This document shows, one piece after another, positions 1-8,900 of a stretch of DNA of 52,789 nt. Source of the stretch: an uncultured Bacteroides sp. (lineage in GTDB: Bacteria > Bacteroidota > Bacteroidia > Bacteroidales > Bacteroidaceae); NCBI GenBank assembly GCA_945965395.1, contig CAMFND010000104.1, positions 1-52,789 on the forward strand. The letters are read 5' to 3'. Every line of letters begins with the position of its first letter. The stretch's first letter is position 1. The translations under genes and the position numbers were made by a program. A model generated the notes under the pieces. The model searched no databases. It was not told where the DNA came from and was given only the letters and a program-made list of their open reading frames with translations.

Positions 1-1897
1 CTTCTACACGTGTTATCCCCTTTGTATCACCAACGTAAATTATATTTTCTTTAGAAATACAGATGCCACATCCATATATAATAGGAGCTTTTAAATAATC
101 TTGCTTTATACTCGCAAACGTCTTTTTATCCGTATCAAACATAGTTATTCCTCTATCTCCTGTAAGTATCAATTTACCATTTAAGGTCAATCGGGAAGAA
201 TAACAATAGTTACTGGGAAGGTTACTATTATATGATGTATAGGTATTAATTGTCTTCAAAGAGGTATCATAAACAATCATTCCACTGCCTAAAGTACAAA
301 TATAAAGTTTTTTATCTACTGAAAGAATATGCGACACCTCGCCTAAAGCATGAAGTGATATTATTTCCGGCTTATGAGGAGCATCAAGAGAAATTGCTTT
401 TATATTATTTCCAGATGTAGTATAAAAAGTTCCATTCTTATCTATATCAAAAATCATTGCTTCACCAAAACAATCTGGTAAATGAGTAAATCTGTTTAAC
501 TGGGTATCAAGTAAAAAGACTCCCTCTCTTGAAGAAACAACAATTTTATTTTTCCACTTTTTGATATGATGTATAATTTTCCCCGGCATAACGGGAGATT
601 TGTAATCCGTAGAATAATTATAGAAAGTCTTCTTATTAATGTCATATCGAGACAGACCTCCAAGATGTGTACCTATATATAGCATATCATTATCCATATC
701 ATAGCACAAACTTTTCACATTATTATGAGGAAGCCCATGACGTAAAAGAGGACTGGCTGTAAATTGCTCCACAGTTCTCCACCCACGACCTATACAACTG
801 ACTCCTCCTCCATCCGTACTTATCCACAAATTTCCCCTTTTATCCATTATCATTTCACCAATGTATGAATAATAAAGACTAGACAAATCCTTTGCCTGAT
901 AATCGTAATGAATTACACTATTTCTTGTTGGATTGAAATAATTTACGCCCCCAAAATAACTTCCAGCCCAAATATTCCCTTGTTTATCTTTAAAAAGCGA
1001 AAAAATAGAAGGATGATTAAGCCCACCCGCATACTGCGGAATATTTACAGCTGCATAAGTATGACTTTTTATATCATATTTCTGTAAACCCATAAAAGTG
1101 CCAAACCATATATTCCCATCATCATCTTCAACAAATTCACGAATCTGCGAGTCAATTATACCGTTTATGCCATTCGGACAAAGTGGAATTTTCTCTATTC
1201 TACCATTTACTCTCCGATAAAGTCCATTCATTCTCGTCCCTATCCACAAATTATGTTTTGAGTCTTCATATATTCTATAAATATCTTCTCCTGGTAGAAT
1301 GTGCAGCTCCTCCCAAAGTGCATCCAAAGGAGAAACAATTACACCATCAGTCGTACCTACATACATATTGTCTTTGTCAACTTCAATTACATTAACAGAG
1401 GTAGATTCAGGTAAAATTTTATAAATATTTTTTTTATGAGTTTTGAGATCATACAAAAATATATTGTTCCTCTGTGCATATAAAATATTTCCTTTATATG
1501 CAGTCATAGCCGTTACTTTTCCCTTATTATCTATCTTACAAAACAGCTCGGTTTGCACATCATAAGCATACAAAAAGAAGTCAGAAATAAAATACACTTT
1601 ATTGCCATCTACAAGATTCTCTGATACAATGGAAGATATACTATTACCAATCCATAATTTCCCATCCTCTCCATTATCTACCTCACCCTTGTAATATTTA
1701 ATTTTACCTCCGTCATAAACATTTAAACCTTCTCTTGTACCAAACCACATTCGGCCCAAAGTATCTTGTCCTATAGCCATTACAGAAGGTTGAGATAGTC
1801 CATTGCCTACACTAAGATTCTGAAAATATTGTGCATAGGATTTTATTGTTACCAATATCAATAATATAAATAGTATAAAAAATAACTTCCGCATCAT
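1..1897 (-). CDS. Hybrid two-component regulator, N-terminal sensor part (cut by window edge)
   Basis: The reverse strand is open from ATG at 1897 (or the adjacent ATG at 1894) to the left edge, about 632 codons, with no stop. The product begins with MMRKLFF and a hydrophobic signal segment ending near SYAQ. It then has repeated beta-propeller blades of the Reg_prop/two-component-propeller type (for example [61 protein letters not shown]). This is the periplasmic sensor architecture of Bacteroides hybrid two-component systems; the Y_Y_Y, transmembrane, kinase, receiver and AraC parts would lie beyond the edge. It could also be a shorter propeller sensor kinase. The gene is AT-rich. A TAnnTTTG box (TAAATTTG, 1975-1982, reverse strand) lies 78 bases upstream. 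It probably regulates another utilization locus to the left, which is inference. Confidence 0.85.
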   Translation of the reverse strand, partial: MMRKLFFILFILLILVTIKSYAQYFQNLSVGNGLSQPSVMAIGQDTLGRMWFGTREGLNVYDGGKIKYYKGEVDNGEDGKLWIGNSISSIVSENLVDGNKVYFISDFFLYAYDVQTELFCKIDNKGKVTAMTAYKGNILYAQRNNIFLYDLKTHKKNIYKILPESTSVNVIEVDKDNMYVGTTDGVIVSPLDALWEELHILPGEDIYRIYEDSKHNLWIGTRMNGLYRRVNGRIEKIPLCPNGINGIIDSQIREFVEDDDGNIWFGTFMGLQKYDIKSHTYAAVNIPQYAGGLNHPSIFSLFKDKQGNIWAGSYFGGVNYFNPTRNSVIHYDYQAKDLSSLYYSYIGEMIMDKRGNLWISTDGGGVSCIGRGWRTVEQFTASPLLRHGLPHNNVKSLCYDMDNDMLYIGTHLGGLSRYDINKKTFYNYSTDYKSPVMPGKIIHHIKKWKNKIVVSSREGVFLLDTQLNRFTHLPDCFGEAMIFDIDKNGTFYTTSGNNIKAISLDAPHKPEIISLHALGEVSHILSVDKKLYICTLGSGMIVYDTSLKTINTYTSYNSNLPSNYCYSSRLTLNGKLILTGDRGITMFDTDKKTFASIKQDYLKAPIIYGCGICISKENIIYVGDTKGITRVE

Positions 1898-2100
1898 TTT
1901 ATGCTTGCATTATTTATGAATAAGTTGAACATAGTTAGATTTCCCGACTACAAAGTCTATGGTTTATCGTGTGCCAAATTTAAAAAATTATTGTACGTAT
2001 ATCAAAAATCAGAGTAAAGAAAAATCCGGATATAAAATAAAAGAACTGTCAAACCATTTTTCTATCCATTCATTTTCTCAATTAAAACAATTATAAATTT

Positions 2101-2139
2101 AAAGGAGCTTTTCAAGACCTCATCCTGAAAAACTCCTTT
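2101..2139 (-). terminator. Intrinsic terminator-like hairpin after the CorC-type gene
   Basis: Arms 2101-2114 (AAAGGAGCTTTTCA) and 2126-2139 (TGAAAAACTCCTTT) pair over 14 bases with one mismatch around an 11-base loop. It sits 25 bases beyond the stop of the reverse-strand CNNM/CorC gene. Confidence 0.6.
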
Positions 2140-2164
2140 AAAATAAATCAAACTTTTTTCCATT

Positions 2165-3466
2165 CTAAAATTCACATTCTTCTTCATTTTCCACGGAAGG
2201 AATGGTAACCAGGACTTTATCGATTCGCGCACCATCCATATCCACCACTTCCAGCACAAAATTATTCCACTCCAGTGTTTCTCCACTTTGTGGAATATGC
2301 TGTAAATGCTGCAGAATTAAACCTCCTACCGTATGATAGTCTACATCTTCCAAAAGGTCCTGACGATTAAAGTAGCACAAGAAATCATACAACGGACACT
2401 GGCCGTCTACCAGCCAGCCATCTTTATTGATTCGCTTGATAATATCCGGTTCTTCCCCAGCATCATCCATAGAACCAACCAAGCCTTCCAGAATGTCACG
2501 CAAGGTGATAATTCCCACGCAAGCTCCAAACTCATCACAAACCAGGGCACGACTGATCTTCTGAGCCTTCATCTGCTCCAAAGCCTTATACACATTCATG
2601 TTTTCATGAAAGAACGTAGCCTCATGCGTCAGAGCCGGCAGATTGAAATTCTCTTCAGAAAGGTGTAACACCAAATCCTTCAGGTTTACTACCCCTTTCA
2701 CCTTATCCAGGTCACCATCTTCCGTCACCGGATAAAACTCATACAATTCATTCACCAGCACAGCTTTCACTTCAGCCGCCGTCATTCCACTCTCAAGCGC
2801 CACAATGTCACTCTTATGCGTCATAATGGAGCCTACTTTCAAATCACCCAATAAGAATACACGCTGTACAATGTCCTGCTCTACAGGCTGTACTTCTCCA
2901 TCGTCAGCTCCTTCTTTAATAATAGACTTGATTTCCTCTTCTGTCACTTTACTGTCGGTATCCTTGATACCCAACAGATTAAAGATTGCTTCCGTACTCT
3001 TAGATAACAGCCAGACAAAGGGTAAAGCCACTTTTGCCAGCACATTCATAGGCCGTGCCACCAGCTTAGCCATTCTCTCGGCCATGCTCATACCAATACG
3101 TTTAGGCACCAGCTCACCAAAAATAATAGTAAGATAAGTCACTATCACTACAATTATTCCCTGTGCCAGTCCAAAAGCATAAGAAGAAGCAACTCCCCAT
3201 GAGATAAGCAGATTCGTCAGGTCGACCGCAATCTTATTTCCCGAATAGATACCGGTCAAAATACCGATTAATGTAATACCAATTTGAACTGTAGAAAGAA
3301 AACGATCTGGGTCCCCTGCCAGTTTCAATGCTACGCGAGCAGATTTATTCCCTTTTTTTACATCTGTCGACAACCGGGATTTTCGGGCTGATATTAATGC
3401 CACCTCGGACATGGCGAAAATACCATTCAGTACTATCAACCCGATAATAATGATTATTTCATCCAT
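2165..3466 (-). CDS. CNNM/CorC (hemolysin-C type) membrane protein with CBS pair
   Basis: 433 residues. Residues 1 to about 190 form a DUF21/CNNM transmembrane domain (starts MDEIIIIIGLIVLNGIFAMSE, includes FGELVPKRIG). A CBS-pair region follows at about 205-335 (GSIMTHKSDIVALES, then a second repeat ending GIITLRDILEGLVG), and a C-terminal CorC_HlyC domain at about 345-425 (GWLVDGQCPLYDF, DYHTVGGLILQHL). The family is linked to Mg2+/Co2+ efflux or resistance; the old name hemolysin is historical. A gliding-related GldE-like relative is an alternative name in Bacteroidetes, but the role here is not decided by sequence. Monocistronic: it has its own -7 box upstream and a hairpin after its stop. 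Confidence 0.9.
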   Translation of the reverse strand: MDEIIIIIGLIVLNGIFAMSEVALISARKSRLSTDVKKGNKSARVALKLAGDPDRFLSTVQIGITLIGILTGIYSGNKIAVDLTNLLISWGVASSYAFGLAQGIIVVIVTYLTIIFGELVPKRIGMSMAERMAKLVARPMNVLAKVALPFVWLLSKSTEAIFNLLGIKDTDSKVTEEEIKSIIKEGADDGEVQPVEQDIVQRVFLLGDLKVGSIMTHKSDIVALESGMTAAEVKAVLVNELYEFYPVTEDGDLDKVKGVVNLKDLVLHLSEENFNLPALTHEATFFHENMNVYKALEQMKAQKISRALVCDEFGACVGIITLRDILEGLVGSMDDAGEEPDIIKRINKDGWLVDGQCPLYDFLCYFNRQDLLEDVDYHTVGGLILQHLQHIPQSGETLEWNNFVLEVVDMDGARIDKVLVTIPSVENEEECEF

Positions 3467-3494
3467 ATATAAAAACGAGTGTATTTCAGGGGAA

Positions 3495-3502
3495 CAAATT
3501 TA
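3495..3502 (-). promoter_or_regulatory. Bacteroidetes -7 promoter box of the CorC-type gene
   Basis: TAAATTTG on the reverse strand matches TAnnTTTG and lies 28 bases upstream of the ATG at 3466. A TTTG is present further upstream, but the spacing is shorter than the usual 19-21 bases. Confidence 0.45.
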
Positions 3503-3520
3503 TATGAATGTTCATAGCAA

Positions 3521-3575
3521 AAAAAGTGAGCTGCCTATAATTATATTGTTTTAACAAACAGACAGTTCACTTTTT
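3521..3575 (-). terminator. Terminator hairpin after the aldo/keto reductase gene
   Basis: Arms 3521-3533 (AAAAAGTGAGCTG) and 3563-3575 (CAGTTCACTTTTT) pair over 13 bases with one G-U type mismatch, and the A/T tracts give a U-run in either direction. It lies 40 bases beyond the reductase stop. Confidence 0.6.
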
Positions 3576-3614
3576 TCGTTTCCCTTTTCACCTTAAACAC
3601 ATGAAGTTAGCCGG

Positions 3615-4616
3615 CTACATCAGAATTTTTTCGATTGCATGAAGTTCCTCTTCTTCAAATGAAAGATGATTCAACGTTTTCAAACTATCTCCCAGCTGTT
3701 CAACTGAACTGGCCCCTACAATCACAGAAGTCACAGTTTCGTTTTTCAACAACCAGGCCAGAGCCATTTCGGCCAGTGACTGTCCGCGCATAGCCGCCCG
3801 TTCATTCAAAGCTTGTATCTTACCCAACACCTCCGGCGTAAGCGCCTCTTTTTTCAGGAAACCACCCCTTGCTATACGAGAATCATCCGGAATACCATTC
3901 AGATAACGGTTAGTCAGCAAGCCTTGTGCCAAAGGAGAAAAAGCCACAAACCCACTTCCATTCTCCTTCACGGCATCCAATATCCCCTGAGATTTCGGTT
4001 CGCGTACCAGCATGCTATACCGTCCCTGATACAGCAGGCAAGGCACATCCCGTTCTTTCAGATAACGACATGCAAACAGATAGGCATCCAACGGGTATTT
4101 AGACAAGCCGACATACAAAGCCTTTCCCTTACGCACAATATCAACCAATGCCTGAAGAGTTTCTTCCAACGGTGTTTCCGGGTCATACCGATGAGAATAA
4201 AATACATCCACGTAATCCAGATTCATCCGCTTCAAGCTCTGGTCCAGGCTGGCCATCAGATATTTTCTGGAACCCCAGTTTCCATACGGGCCTGGCCACA
4301 TGTCATGACCCGCCTTCGTGGAAATAAACAACTCATCCCGATAGGGAGCGAACGATGACTTCATAATCTGCCCAAAGGTTTCTTCGGCTGAGCCATAAGA
4401 AGGTCCGTAATTATTTGCCAAGTCAAAATGTGTAATTCCATGATCAAACGCATAGTGCAATTTTTTCCGGCTAAGTGAAAGTGTATCTACATCACCAAAA
4501 TTATGCCATAATCCCAAAGAAATGGCAGGCAGCATCACTCCACTACGCCCGGCACGGCGATACTGCATACCACATTCGTAACGATTTTCAGCAGCAGAAT
4601 AAACAGGTTCTATCAT
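3615..4616 (-). CDS. Aldo/keto reductase (YghZ/GAP-reductase-like)
   Basis: 333 residues from the ATG at 4616. The reading frame extends eight codons upstream to a TTG at 4640, but the ATG gives an N-terminus matching YghZ-type reductases, with the conserved stretch MQYRRAGRSG then LPAISLGLWHNFG. The catalytic tetrad of the aldo/keto reductase fold is visible: Asp65 and Tyr70 (HFDLANNYG), Lys101 (STKAG) and His142 (FYSHRYD). The family makes NADPH-dependent carbonyl reductions; YghZ acts on L-glyceraldehyde 3-phosphate and other aldehydes. No signal peptide, so cytoplasmic. It is divergent from an AraC-family regulator that may control it (inference). Confidence 0.9.
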   Translation of the reverse strand: MIEPVYSAAENRYECGMQYRRAGRSGVMLPAISLGLWHNFGDVDTLSLSRKKLHYAFDHGITHFDLANNYGPSYGSAEETFGQIMKSSFAPYRDELFISTKAGHDMWPGPYGNWGSRKYLMASLDQSLKRMNLDYVDVFYSHRYDPETPLEETLQALVDIVRKGKALYVGLSKYPLDAYLFACRYLKERDVPCLLYQGRYSMLVREPKSQGILDAVKENGSGFVAFSPLAQGLLTNRYLNGIPDDSRIARGGFLKKEALTPEVLGKIQALNERAAMRGQSLAEMALAWLLKNETVTSVIVGASSVEQLGDSLKTLNHLSFEEEELHAIEKILM

Positions 4617-4662
4617 TAGATTTAATTTTAAGGCGTACAACTTTATTTTATCATATCAATGA

Positions 4663-4670
4663 CAAAAATA
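4663..4670 (-). promoter_or_regulatory. -7 promoter box of the aldo/keto reductase gene
   Basis: TATTTTTG on the reverse strand matches TAnnTTTG, 46 bases upstream of the ATG at 4616. Confidence 0.4.
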
Positions 4671-4730
4671 ATCTTTTATTTCATACAACTTTCCCATTTT
4701 ATAGACAGATTAAAAATATGCAGAATTTCC

Positions 4731-4738
4731 TATCTTTG
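4731..4738 (+). promoter_or_regulatory. -7 promoter box of the AraC-family regulator
   Basis: TATCTTTG matches TAnnTTTG exactly and lies 20 bases upstream of the ATG at 4759. Confidence 0.5.
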
Positions 4739-4758
4739 TCCAAAGAACCTATTTCCCT

Positions 4759-5607
4759 ATGCATACCACTACAGATAACCAGGCGAAAACTTTCACAGCA
4801 GAAAAATCCCGTATCCAGGACTTTACAGACTTCACGGCAGAATTTCCTCATGAGCATGCCTTCTTATTTGACGGAATTATTCTCGGTATCTGCTTAAAAG
4901 GTAACATGCTGTTCAAAATAAACTATAATGAATATCACATTTCCGCCAACGAAGCATTCATTATCCTGCCGCGCCATATCTTTACGATTATAAGCACAAG
5001 CCCTGACCTGCAATTAAAAATTCTCCGCTTTTCATCAGATTTTCTGCTCACCTTGCCAACAAATCCCGATTTCAGCCTGGCAAGAAAAATTTCACACTGT
5101 CCTTGCACCTCTATCCAAGCACAGGATATGGAAAACATACAACTTCTGTACACAATGGCACGGCAATACGAAAGTCTGTCAGACTTAACTTTGCAACTTC
5201 AAAGCTCCCTACATCTCTCTATTGCTTTCATTATTACTGCATCCTTCGAACAAGCTCCTGCACGCGGAGAGCTCCCTTTATCCCGGCAAGAGAATCTCAC
5301 AAAGTCCTTCTTCCATCTTTTATTACAACATTATCAGACTCAGAGAAGTGTAGCTTTCTATGCCGAACAACTATGCATTACCCCTAAATATCTCACCACT
5401 ACCGTAAAGAGAATCACCGGTTATTCCATACAAGACTGGATAAACGACATCACAATAATTACTGCCAAACGGTATCTGAAAACGAGCTCCCGAACCATAC
5501 AAGACATATCCGAGGAACTCCACTTTCAGACCGCATCATCATTTATACGTTTCTTCAGGCAACATACCGGCTGCACTCCGTTAAAATATAGAAAGGACAA
5601 CGACTGA
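4759..5607 (+). CDS. AraC-family transcriptional regulator
   Basis: 282 residues. The N-terminal about 170 residues look like a cupin-type sensing domain (IILGICLKGNMLFKINYNE, AFIILPRHIFTII). The C-terminal about 95 residues are an AraC double helix-turn-helix: YAEQLCITPKYLTTTVKRITG for the first helix pair, then ISEELHFQTASSFIRFFRQHTG with the usual PLKYR end. The effector is unknown. It is transcribed away from the aldo/keto reductase gene, a common arrangement for a regulator and its target. It converges with ftsH, with only six bases between the two stops. Confidence 0.9.
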   Translation: MHTTTDNQAKTFTAEKSRIQDFTDFTAEFPHEHAFLFDGIILGICLKGNMLFKINYNEYHISANEAFIILPRHIFTIISTSPDLQLKILRFSSDFLLTLPTNPDFSLARKISHCPCTSIQAQDMENIQLLYTMARQYESLSDLTLQLQSSLHLSIAFIITASFEQAPARGELPLSRQENLTKSFFHLLLQHYQTQRSVAFYAEQLCITPKYLTTTVKRITGYSIQDWINDITIITAKRYLKTSSRTIQDISEELHFQTASSFIRFFRQHTGCTPLKYRKDND

Positions 5608-5613
5608 CGCACA

Positions 5614-7473
5614 TTATTTCTCTTGACGAACTGAATGAAGAATGTGCATAAATTCCTCCCCCGTAATCGTTTCTTTTTCTAACAAGAAAGTAGCAGCTTC
5701 GTGCATCACTTGTATATTCTCCTGAATCAGACAGCGTGCTTTTTCATGGGCCTTTTTAATAATATCCAACACCTCCAGATCAATATTAGCCGCTGTTTCA
5801 GCAGAGCAGGTAAGTGAGGTATCTCCGCCCAAATATGCATTATTCACGGTTTCCAACCCCATCATATCATATTTATCACTCATCCCATAACGAGTTACCA
5901 TCGCACGGGCCAGTTTCGTAGCCTGCTCTATATCATTCGAAGCCCCAGTTGTCACTACATGACAAATCACTTCCTCTGCTGTCCGTCCTCCAGTCAATGT
6001 CACAATCCGATTGAACAAATCATCCTTATTCATCAAAACCTGTTCCCCACTTTCCACTTGCATGGTATAACCCAATGCTCCTGATGTACGAGGAATAATC
6101 GTAATTTTGTGTACAGGAGCCGAATGTGTCTGCATAGCAGCAACCAGCGCGTGTCCGATTTCATGATAAGCTATAATTCTTTTCTCTTCCGCAGATACCA
6201 CCTTTCCTTTCTTCTGAGCACCGGCAATCACAGTTTCCACACTTTCTTCCAGGTCAGCTGTATTTATTTTATTCCTGCCCATGCGAACAGCCCTCAAAGC
6301 AGCCTCATTAACAATATTCGCCAGTTCTGCTCCGGAGGTACCAGCCGTAGCACGAGCCACCACATCAATATCCACCTCTTCATGCTTTACCCTCCTCAGG
6401 TGTACATTCAAAATGGCTTTTCGTCCTTCCAGGTCGGGCAATTCCATCTGGATACGCCGATCAAAACGTCCCGGACGCAGCAAAGCCTTATCCAGATTTT
6501 CCGGACGGTTCGTAGCCGCCAATATCACCACTCCCTTTCTGCCATCAAATCCGTCCATTTCTGTCAGCAACTGGTTCAAAGTCTGTTCCCGTTCATCGTT
6601 TCCTCCCAGTCCACTATCTCTTCGCTTACCAATGGCATCTATTTCATCTATAAAAATAATGCAAGGAGCTTTCTCGTTAGCCTGTCTGAACAAATCGCGC
6701 ACTTTTGCCGCCCCCATCCCGACAAACATTTGTACAAACTCAGAGCCGGATATGGCAAAGAAAGGAACCTTTGCTTCCCCTGCTACCGCACGTGCAATCA
6801 ACGTCTTTCCTGTTCCCGGAGGGCCGACCAGCAAAGCACCTTTAGGCAAAGAAGCCCCGATATCGGTATATTTCTTAGGATTATGTAAGAAATCCACAAT
6901 CTCCTTCAGCATTTCTTTGGCCTCGTTCTGTCCGGCCACATCGGCAAAAGTTGTCTTTATTTCCGAGTCTGCATATATCTTGGCTCCCCCATTTCCAAAT
7001 GACATAAAATTACCTCCAGCTCCCATACGGGCCTGAATACTCCGGCTGGCTTGTTTCCAGATAATATAGAACAAAAGCCCCGGAAGAATCCACATTAAAA
7101 TAAAATTAAGTACAGGAGAATTTTCTTCGGGTACAATCTCACTAAAGGTAATTTTCCCGTTGGCATTCGGACTTTTTGCTTTCAGTAACCGGTCTACCAG
7201 CTGCGGGTCTTCTATTTCTCCGGTCTGATATGTCAATTCTTCTCCATTTTCCAACACTGTGAAATAAATCTGTCCGGACTTTACCATGACTTCCTTTATC
7301 GCACCAGCATCCATCTTCTCCACAAAAGTGCTGTAATCTGTCGCTCTGATTTTCCGGTTCATCAGATTAGGGAAAATCAACCAGTTTAAAAACAGCACGA
7401 TTAATATCACCCATAAAAAAGAGACGAAAGGATTTCCTTTCTGAGGTCGTGTTCCCGATACTTCTTGCTTCAT
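5614..7473 (-). CDS. ftsH: ATP-dependent zinc metalloprotease FtsH (HEIGH variant)
   Basis: 619 residues. Two membrane helices (about 18-35 and 121-139) flank a short periplasmic domain. The AAA+ ATPase follows, with Walker A GPPGTGKT at 217-224, Walker B IIFIDE at 272-277, pore loop FVG at 250-252 and arginine region RPGRFDRR. The M41 protease zinc site is HEIGH at 437-441 instead of the usual HEAGH, with Asp514 (ASNDIEQAT) as likely third ligand. FtsH degrades misassembled membrane proteins and some cytosolic regulators. It lacks the long C-terminal extension of many FtsH proteins, and Bacteroidales often carry more than one paralog, so this may be a secondary copy. A near-consensus box (GATATTTG, 7498-7505, reverse strand) lies 24 bases upstream. 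Confidence 0.93.
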   Translation of the reverse strand: MKQEVSGTRPQKGNPFVSFLWVILIVLFLNWLIFPNLMNRKIRATDYSTFVEKMDAGAIKEVMVKSGQIYFTVLENGEELTYQTGEIEDPQLVDRLLKAKSPNANGKITFSEIVPEENSPVLNFILMWILPGLLFYIIWKQASRSIQARMGAGGNFMSFGNGGAKIYADSEIKTTFADVAGQNEAKEMLKEIVDFLHNPKKYTDIGASLPKGALLVGPPGTGKTLIARAVAGEAKVPFFAISGSEFVQMFVGMGAAKVRDLFRQANEKAPCIIFIDEIDAIGKRRDSGLGGNDEREQTLNQLLTEMDGFDGRKGVVILAATNRPENLDKALLRPGRFDRRIQMELPDLEGRKAILNVHLRRVKHEEVDIDVVARATAGTSGAELANIVNEAALRAVRMGRNKINTADLEESVETVIAGAQKKGKVVSAEEKRIIAYHEIGHALVAAMQTHSAPVHKITIIPRTSGALGYTMQVESGEQVLMNKDDLFNRIVTLTGGRTAEEVICHVVTTGASNDIEQATKLARAMVTRYGMSDKYDMMGLETVNNAYLGGDTSLTCSAETAANIDLEVLDIIKKAHEKARCLIQENIQVMHEAATFLLEKETITGEEFMHILHSVRQEK

Positions 7474-7581
7474 ATTATTTCATACTTAGTTTGACTACAA
7501 ATATCGCAAGCAGTCCAAAAAAATGAATAACCATAATGGAAGAAATAATGTGCAAAAGTTCGCAAGAATAAAGTTATTATA

Positions 7582-7589
7582 TACATTTG
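7582..7589 (+). promoter_or_regulatory. -7 promoter box that fixes the hydrolase start
   Basis: TACATTTG matches TAnnTTTG. It lies 26 bases before the ATG at 7616 and downstream of the ATG at 7523, so the upstream in-frame ATG cannot be used from this promoter. Confidence 0.5.
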
Positions 7590-7615
7590 CTATAGTAACT
7601 TCAGGACTCAAATAT

Positions 7616-8881
7616 ATGAAAAATATTCAATGGCTCTCTATCGCATTACTGGCAGCCTGCCTGCAGGCTCATGCCCAGCAGAATAATATGCAACGCGCAC
7701 AACAGATTCTGCAATGGATGAAAAATGCACAAAGTGACAGTATATACGCTTGCTTCGACGCTAAAATGCAACAAGCAGTTCCCCTGTCACAATTAAACAA
7801 TATGTGGTCACAAATGGAGCAACAGCTCGGATCGCTGGTGGAAGAAAAAGAATGGAAGCAAGATGCCATTGGCGGAACAATAGTCTATTACAGCGACTTG
7901 AAGTTTGAACGTGCCCCTATACGCCTTATGGTCGCATTCAATCAGGAAAGAAAAGTAAACGGACTTCGCCTGCTGCCTGTTCCAGCTGAAGAAAAGCCAC
8001 AAGTAATCCCTTTCGACAGTATTCACCTGGAAGAATCACCCATAGAGGTTGTCACCGGTACGTACAAACTGCCTGGCGTCATTACCCGGCCTAAAGGAAA
8101 AAACAATCTTCCCATCGTAATCTTATTACAAGGCTCGGGACCTCATAATAAGGACGGACAAATCGGTCCCAACAAGATTTATCAGGATATGGCTTGGGGA
8201 TTAGCCTCACAAGGTGTAGCCGTTCTACGTTATGATAAACGTACGTATGTGTATGGAAAATCGGCTTCTCCAAAAGGAAAGGATATTACTCCAGAAGAGG
8301 AAGTGATAGAAGACGCCATCTCTGCCAGCCAGCTTGCAACCTCCCTTCCGTTTGTTGACGCGCAGAAAGTCTTCATTGCAGGGCACAGCCTGGGAGGATT
8401 ACTGGCTCCTCTCATTGCTACACGTTGTCCTTCCGTGAAAGGTCTTATCCTGCTGGCTGCCCCTTCCCGTCCGCAAGATGACATTCTTAAAGAACAGTTG
8501 CACTATCTGGCTTCACTGAACGGAGATACTGACGAACAACTCCTCATGCAGCAATATCAGCAAATCAAGGCCAGCGCTCCTGAAGCCTACTGGGACTATC
8601 TGGACAAGTACGCTCCTGTCATGACAGCCCACTCATTAACTATCCCCATGCTCTTTTTACAGGGAGAACGCGATTATCAGGTAACCATGCAGGATTTTGC
8701 CATGTGGAAACTCGGAATGTTCGGTAAATCCAATGTAACTTTCCGGTCGTATCCGTCTTTAAACCATTGTTTCATGGAAGGTACCGGGAAGTCTACCCCT
8801 ATGGAATACAATCACCCCGGACGAGTATCAGAGAAAGTAATCAAAGATATAGCAGAATGGGCCATTCACCGAAATGAATGA
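7616..8881 (+). CDS. Secreted alpha/beta hydrolase with DUF3887-like N-terminus
   Basis: 421 residues from ATG 7616. An earlier in-frame ATG at 7523 would put 31 residues in front of a clear signal peptide (MKNIQWLSIALLAACLQAHA-Q) and lies upstream of the promoter box, so it was rejected. The first about 110 residues resemble the DUF3887 domain often placed before hydrolases. The rest is an alpha/beta hydrolase: oxyanion region LLQGSGPHNKDG, nucleophile Ser258 in GHSLGG, Asp353 in GERDYQV and His384 in SLNHCF. It is probably a periplasmic esterase or peptidase-like hydrolase; the substrate is unknown. It converges with the S9 peptidase, 19 bases apart. Confidence 0.85.
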   Translation: MKNIQWLSIALLAACLQAHAQQNNMQRAQQILQWMKNAQSDSIYACFDAKMQQAVPLSQLNNMWSQMEQQLGSLVEEKEWKQDAIGGTIVYYSDLKFERAPIRLMVAFNQERKVNGLRLLPVPAEEKPQVIPFDSIHLEESPIEVVTGTYKLPGVITRPKGKNNLPIVILLQGSGPHNKDGQIGPNKIYQDMAWGLASQGVAVLRYDKRTYVYGKSASPKGKDITPEEEVIEDAISASQLATSLPFVDAQKVFIAGHSLGGLLAPLIATRCPSVKGLILLAAPSRPQDDILKEQLHYLASLNGDTDEQLLMQQYQQIKASAPEAYWDYLDKYAPVMTAHSLTIPMLFLQGERDYQVTMQDFAMWKLGMFGKSNVTFRSYPSLNHCFMEGTGKSTPMEYNHPGRVSEKVIKDIAEWAIHRNE

Positions 8882-8900
8882 CCCATTGACCTGCCACAAG

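Noticed and set aside
4617-4640. Longer aldo/keto reductase start at TTG 4640
   Set aside because: The ATG at 4616 gives the family-type N-terminus; the extra eight residues add nothing recognisable.
6109-7036. Two long plus-strand frames opposite ftsH
   Set aside because: Overlapping antisense shadows of the AAA+ and protease domains, without family motifs.
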